Shown here one piece after another: positions 59,348 to 64,000 of a stretch of 64,000 nucleotides of DNA (its first letter is position 1; each line of letters starts with the position of its first letter). A program made the position numbers and the translations under genes. Source of the stretch: Culex pipiens pallens (taxonomy: Eukaryota; Arthropoda; Insecta; Diptera; Culicidae). The notes under the pieces were generated by a model. It made no database searches. It was not told the DNA's origin and saw nothing but the letters and a program-made list of their open reading frames with translations. The stretch is from the NCBI RefSeq assembly GCF_016801865.2, contig NC_068938.1:187870850-187934849 (forward strand). The letters run 5' to 3'.

Positions 59348-59459
59348 TACTTTCATGCCGCCATGCATCAAAATCATGCGACCGCCGTTTTGGTGTTAAA
59401 TTTCATCACACAACAAAAATATGTCGCCTTTTTCGTTGATGTAGGACAATAATCTCTAA

Positions 59460-59934
59460 GGAACGTAACCGACAACCCTGTCCAAAAAAGCAAAATCTGG
59501 TACTTTGAATATTCAAACTTTGGTATTTCCCAAAAACACATTTCCAATCACCCATTCGTCCATACAAATCTCAATACAAATTTAGAAAGTTTCCAAACAA
59601 GAATGCTATTTATATGTTCAATGATCTTAATCTTGAGGAAGAATTTTAAGATCAATTTAGTGTCTTGTCCCGCCCGTGTGGATCAATCGGACCGCGCACT
59701 GGACTCACAATCCAGAGGTTGCTGGTTCGAATCCCGCGGCGGGCGCTCTCAAAATTCTTTGTGTAACTCTGTGGGTATCCGGCGCCGTCGCTCCGTACTC
59801 AAACACTTAGGAGCCCAGGGCGGCGAAGTCCTTGTAGTAAAAAGGAAGACACTAAGTGGTTGGTACCAGCAATGGTGGCCGACAGCTATAAAGTCAACTT
59901 CGTTTAGTGTCTTCGGATAAATGTATACCTATTG
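59460..59934 (+). repeat. Diverged foldback family copy split by a SINE
   Basis: Flanks of the SINE, CATTCGTCCATACAAATCTC before it and GATCAATTTAGTGTC|TTCGG across it, match the GTCCATACAAA and GATCAATTTGGTGTCTTCGG blocks of the other foldback copies. The SINE therefore landed in this family. Confidence 0.6.
59667..59902 (+). mobile_element. tRNA-derived SINE with 11 bp target duplication
   Basis: TTTAGTGTCTT flanks the 236 bp element on both sides (59656-59666, 59903-59913). The head is tRNA-like: a GCCCGTGTGG start, a 5 bp anticodon stem CTGGA/TCCAG with 7-base loop CTCACAA (59699-59715, anticodon position CAC), and a perfect B-box GGTTCGAATCC at 59724-59734. The remaining 160 bp is non-tRNA body ending AAAGTCAACTTCG, without a poly(A) tail. 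SINEs are transcribed by RNA polymerase III from the internal A and B boxes and moved by LINE enzymes. Confidence 0.88.
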
Positions 59935-60389
59935 AAAAATATATCTCAAATCTGAAACAGTGGATTTGCTGCAGAAAATGTTATATTATATTACATATTT
60001 TGCAGCAAGCCCATAGATCATTTTTGCCCGCGTGTAAACACTTCAGCGATCTGCAGTTCTCACTAACACATAGAATGCTGGCGCGTCCCCGAGCAACACT
60101 CTAGAGAGAACATTATGTTCGCGCTCTGTCCCTCACAATTCATCAAATGTCCATGGCGCGGTGGTAGCGTGTCGGATCAGCAACCTAGAAGTTGGTGGTT
60201 CAATTCTCGTTCTGTTAAGATTTTTTTCTGCAATACAATCAATTTGCCGTCGGTAATGTCGATAATTGTCGGTAACGGGCAAAAATGTCATACCCCTATA
60301 TCGCAAAAAATGCATGAGGACATGCAGATTCTGATATACTTTCATGCCGCCATGTATCACAATCATGCGACCGCCAGTTGGGTGTAGGT
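59935..60389 (+). repeat. tRNA-containing dispersed repeat, copy 2
   Basis: Same order of blocks as 58701-59397 without the MITE. Near its start, GCTGCAGAAAATGT and ACATATTTTGCAGC form a hairpin that is also kept in copy 1. Confidence 0.85.
60149..60215 (+). pseudogene. tRNA-like block in repeat copy 2
   Basis: TCCATGGCGCGGTGGTAGCG and GGTGGTTCAATTCTCG stand in A- and B-box positions, followed by a T run. Same block as 58916-58980. Confidence 0.55.
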
Positions 60390-61213
60390 AACGAGAATTG
60401 ATGAATTTCTTGTTTTCTCTACTTATAATTTTTTGTAAAAGCTTTTTTTAAAGGTCTTGAAAATCATTTTTTTTTTCGAAAATCATAACTTGGGCAAACA
60501 ATTTCTTCATCACACTGTACCGTAGCTCAGAAGATTGCATTTTTTATCATGTAAAAAATATCCAAACATAATTTTGTTTTTCAAAAAATGTGTTTTGTGA
60601 AAATGGTCGGAAAGCTTTATGTGCTGAAAATGGGTTGCCGAAATATCGGCATTATTATTTGAGATTATGATACAGATTATTTGAAGCTTTACTATACAGA
60701 TTATTTGAAGTCAGAAAACCCTTTTTTTCTAATTTGTTTTTATTTCAACGGCAAATATCAGTCCAACCAACCATTAATTTTTTTTGAAGCAAAATTGAAA
60801 GAAAGAAATGGTTGAAAACAGTAACTTTTGAAAAACAAATAAAAACGACACTCTTTGAGAAATGAACCCAAACAGGCATATAAACGATGCTCATTTTTAA
60901 TTTTTTGTGAACTGCTTTTTGATTGTAAATTTGATCTTTTAAAAACTATACACATAAAAATAAAAAAAAAGATCGTTATTTATTTGATTTTGGAAAAATA
61001 AGAGCGATGCCAAATGAAATCGAAGTTTATGTAGCTCACCTTCAATAAATGCTTGAAAATCAGAGGAGCGAGAATTTATCCAAAAATTTAAAAATCCCAT
61101 ATTTTTGAACTTTGTACACAATTATTTTTAAATTGGTTCCGAGTGGAGGGTCAAACTTTTAAAAATGTATCTGATGGCTTTAGACATGTTTGAACTTTAA
61201 TTATTATTTGAGC
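60390..61213. other. AT-rich stretch, no gene seen
   Basis: Contains a short direct duplication (TACAGATTATTTGAAG at about 60671 and 60695). Stops in all frames. Confidence 0.5.
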
Positions 61214-61274
61214 ATTAAGGCCGTTGCAAATATTTTTCAAATTTTATGTCGCTTCTGCCCTCTTCTCTCATCCT

Positions 61275-61278
<4 letters not shown>

Positions 61279-61322
<44 letters not shown>
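61279..61322. repeat. CT dinucleotide microsatellite
   Basis: About 20 uninterrupted CT units, within a wider pyrimidine tract. Confidence 0.95.
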
Positions 61323-61325
<3 letters not shown>

Positions 61326-61351
61326 CAATATTGGCTCGAAAAATGACTGGA

Positions 61352-61910
61352 GTCCGTTTTGCGATGCCTGTCCGTCGGGTCGCATGTTTTTTCGCGTCGT
61401 TCGTCGTCGGTGAGTTTGTCGGGTGAGTGCGCGCGTGTTTGTGTGAAGGTGCGGCTGGCTCTGGTTGAAAAAATGACAGTTGAGCCAGTCCGTTTTGCGA
61501 TGCCTGTCTGTCGGGTCGCATGTTTTTTCGCGTCGTTCGTCGTCGGTGAGTTTGTCGGGTGAGTGCGCGCGTGTGTGTGTGAAGGTGCGGCTGGCTCTGG
61601 TTGAAAAAATGACAGTTGAGCCAGTCCGTTTTGCGATGCCTGTCCGTCGGGTCGCATGTTTTTTTCGCGTCGTTCGTCGTCGGTGAGTTTGTCGGGTGAG
61701 TGCGCGCGTTTGTGTGTGAAGGTGCGGCTGGCTCTGGTTGAAAAAAATGACAGTTGAGCCAGTCCGTTTTGCGATGCCTGTCCGTCGGGTCGCATGTTTT
61801 TTTCGCGTCGTTCGTCGTCGGTGATTTTGTCGGGTGAGTGCGTGCGTGTGTGTGTGTGAATGTGCGGCTTGCTCTGGTTGTCACGATGACAGTCGAGGCA
61901 GTCCGTTTTG
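61352..61910. repeat. Minisatellite, four copies of a 136-139 bp unit
   Basis: The word GTCCGTTTTGCGATGCCTGT begins at 61352, 61488, 61624 and 61762, and a diverged fifth start lies at 61901. Each unit holds CGCGTCGTTCGTCGTCGGTG and a GTGCGCGCGT run. There are few stops in any frame, so a 202-codon ORF on the minus strand and several on the plus strand run through it; unit lengths not divisible by three make the frame rotate from copy to copy. I treat these ORFs as artefacts. Confidence 0.93.
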
Positions 61911-62860
61911 TGGTTACCTGTATGTTTGTCTATTCCTTTCTATTGACGTGGCTTTTTTTCTTCTTAGTTAGATTGTAAAGTTCAAATATCGCGATCGTCT
62001 TTCTCGTTAGTCAGTCGGGTTTCTTTGTTCTATGATTCGCGATTGTTTCATGGGAAGATTCGTTCTTAATTGCGTTAGCATAATATAAATTATATTTGAC
62101 CTTTCATTTCCCGCGAAATCACCTTTTGGCATTATAGCTCGTAAAGCACGGTGACAAATATTGTTTCAACGCGATTGTTCAAGTCCTTCAGATAACTCAT
62201 AACTCATCAGTAATTAATTGGTCGCTCATCTTATAAAAACTTAAAAGTATAAATAGTCTCAGGTCAACTCTACGTAAATGTGTTACGCTGAGTATAATAT
62301 TTCACCTTTTAATTACACACAATTTTGATTCTATTTTTCCACAGCCGGCTGTCTAAGATTAAATCATTTGTGCTAAACTCAACACCAAATAACCGGGAAT
62401 GGTCTCATCCGCATCATCCGATTGTTTGCCTTGAGAATACATAATACATCACCCTATCACTCAACGAAATTCATTGATTATTGGGCCACATCATCATCCT
62501 CTATGATGAATCCTGGCCATTACCCTTTCCCACTAACAAAATCCCAAGTAGAAGTAGTTTTCCGGCACACGCGGGGGTGTGGATATCGTATAGAACCCAC
62601 CCTTGGTAGCAGACTGTGCTAACTAACATTCCCGTCCCGTTCCCTCGAGATCTACAAACTGACATGGCGGGCGCCGTTGGTGGCCAATGACTGTTTCCTA
62701 TTAGCAACGGCTCTAGTTTTGATGATCGTGATGTTTTATCTTTTCAGCGCATTCATGCATGCTGCTGATAAGGGAAACATTATTTGATCGTTGAAGCGTA
62801 TGACCGGTTGTGTTGATAGGATATTACGGTTCTGTTCAGTAACGGAGAAGGACAACCATG
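61911..62860. other. Unique DNA, no supported gene
   Basis: 62340-62700 is GC-richer with short frames on both strands. No recognisable domain or splice pair. Confidence 0.4.
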
Positions 62861-62867
62861 GGTGGTC

Positions 62868-62895
62868 TCTCATGCTCATGCTCATGCTCATGCTC
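62868..62895. repeat. GCTCAT hexanucleotide microsatellite
   Basis: Four to five CATGCT/GCTCAT units, followed directly by CAATATTGGCTCGAAAAATG, the same 20-mer that follows the CT run at 61325. Confidence 0.9.
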
Positions 62896-63231
62896 AATAT
62901 TGGCTCGAAAAATGACTGTACTGTACCGTAACCAACTGAAAACAGTTTAGGATGCATTTTTCTGCGTTGGTAATAATTTTTAGCATGTTTGAAACATTCA
63001 AATAATATATTTAAAAATATATCAAACTTTGAAGCACAGTAGCGCAAAAAGTTTTTCTTAGCAAAAAAAATTGACAAAATATGGATTGTAAAACACTGTA
63101 AAAAACTGTTCTGGTGAAATGCAACCATAAGAAGGAATTTCAATATTTTTACTTTTTTATTTGTTTGCCCTCCCCTCGACTTTTCCCAATAGTTTGGAAC
63201 AAAAATTTTAAAAAGATTTGCAATGGCCTTA

Positions 63232-63559
63232 CAGAATAATTTTAAATCATTAACTAAAAATATTGACCACCTGGGCTTTAGGTTTTTTTTATGTAAACAG
63301 AGGAAAAATATATTTTTTTACTATTGTTTCGTATTTATCTAGTTTTTTTTTGGCATTATTTTTTCCGCAATTGCTCTTGTTTCGTTTTAGAGCAATTCCA
63401 GCTCAAATCAGGATTTTTCTGGTACTTTTGTACCCGACCCTCTCCATTTTCAATGAAACTTTGTAGACATGTTATCCTAGGCCTATATAACTTATTTTTG
63501 TGTATATGAAGCCAACAGTACTCGAAAATAACATTTGAGAAGGTATTTAAATATTTTTG
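63232..63559. other. AT-rich stretch, no gene seen
   Basis: The open frames at 63263-63466 and 63324-63509 are T-rich, Phe/Leu-biased and overlap each other. I regard them as chance. Confidence 0.5.
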
Positions 63560-64000
63560 TATTTAGTAATTTAAAAATTACAGTATCTCGAAGCCATTGC
63601 GTCGTATCAAAAAGTGGTCAAAGACAAACTTGTAGGAAATTAGACGGGATTTCTGAAAAAAAATACACTGAAACAAAAATACACGCCACATCTATGAGAT
63701 TTTTTGATTTTTAAGTCTAAAACTTAAATTTAAAGGTGATGTCACGATTTTTTTTCGTTAGATTTTTTTGAGGAAATAGCTGACAATAGTACCAAAAGAC
63801 TGACGAAAAATGCAGGATGGTATGTCTTTCCTAAAAAAAAACAAAAATCATTTACTAAAACTGTTTTTTAAGTGGTCTAAACGTAAAAATTTTTGAAAAC
63901 CGGTAGTGGAAATCGATTCTCCAGACAATTTTACATAAAAGTCTTCATATTGACCATTGTCCTATGTCCAATCCTTGGGAAGATACAGCGGTTTTAAAAT
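63560..64000 (+). repeat. Dispersed repeat, copy 2, running off the window
   Basis: Collinear with 17740-18190, and more compactly conserved in the AATCGATTCTC, GACAATTTTACATAAAA block. It continues beyond the right edge. Confidence 0.65.

Larger units (their letters stand above)
58701..59397 (+). repeat. tRNA-containing dispersed repeat, copy 1 (interrupted by a MITE)
   Basis: Collinear with 59935-60389: CAGTGGATTTGCTGCAGAAA, GCGATCTACAGTTCTCAC, a tRNA-like block, GTCGGTAATGTCGATAATTG, and CATGCCGCCATGCATC. It is interrupted by a 235 bp MITE at 59113-59347 that the other copy lacks. Confidence 0.85.
61214..63231. repeat. Possible 2 kb element with TAAGGCCRTTGCAAAT inverted ends
   Basis: The left end is TAAGGCCGTTGCAAATATTT and the right end the inverse of TAAGGCCATTGCAAATC. 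These are the ends of the repeat family also seen at 22877-23258. The interior holds the CT microsatellite, the minisatellite and a unique stretch. It may instead be two separate fragments in opposite orientation. Confidence 0.35.

Noticed and set aside
61276..61884. 202-codon minus-strand ORF and overlapping 156-codon ORF
   Set aside because: They run through the 136-139 bp minisatellite, the frame rotates between units, and the start lies in the CT microsatellite (Arg-Glu run). Composition explains them.

Overview
This is a window of insect nuclear DNA, most likely from a mosquito (Culicidae), probably Culex. The evidence is an AT-rich background with short GC-richer islands, many small transposons flanked by TA or TAA, tRNA-derived SINE-like sequences, a BEL/Pao LTR retrotransposon, and spliceosomal junctions (GTGAGT donors, pyrimidine-rich acceptors). 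There is no bacterial gene organisation, and no intact protein-coding gene lies wholly inside the window. The species guess rests on recalled repeat character, not on a search.

Layout. 0-5 kb: a candidate host exon on the minus strand (119-475), one arm of a foldback repeat family (1.7-2.7 kb) and an 822 bp element flanked by TAA (4366-5187). 5-9.3 kb: GC-richer unique DNA, then a near-perfect 1.95 kb inverted repeat (7211-9157) ending exactly at a candidate coding exon (9153-9279). 9.3-12 kb: three TA-flanked miniature elements, one carrying a tRNA-like sequence. 12-15.6 kb and 18.2-22.8 kb: mostly unique DNA, including a cluster of GAGAG motifs near 21.4-21.75 kb. 15.7-18.2 kb: a MITE, a 1.6 kb inverted repeat and a dispersed repeat that recurs at the right edge. 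22.9-30.1 kb: further foldbacks, a tRNA-like sequence in a TIR element, and a dense field of palindromes (28.8-30.1 kb).

35.1-40.2 kb: the clearest object in the window, a 5115 bp BEL/Pao element with two LTRs, a 5 bp target duplication and a primer site matching tRNA-Tyr. It keeps gag and protease regions but no reverse transcriptase, RNase H or integrase, and carries a frameshift and an altered protease active-site motif. 42.2-42.95 kb: a candidate promoter and first exon on the plus strand. 43.6-45.3 kb: on the minus strand, tandemly duplicated exon-intron units with a broken fragment of the pyruvate dehydrogenase E2 (DLAT) catalytic domain. 45.3-48.5 kb: about 3 kb of degenerate AT-rich repeat interrupted by two insertions, one of them itself nested. 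49.16-49.45 kb: a candidate minus-strand first exon.

50-64 kb: a 265 bp triplicated unit, several foldbacks, a 2 kb element bounded by inverted repeats, two copies of a tRNA-containing repeat (one split by a TA-flanked MITE whose empty site is visible in the other copy), a full-length SINE with an 11 bp target duplication, and a 136-139 bp minisatellite. The window is therefore mainly a record of nested transposition around a few host exons. I found no convincing new gene system. The strongest leads are the long hairpin inserted at an exon edge, the duplicated exon-intron array, and the TIR elements that carry tRNA-like sequences.
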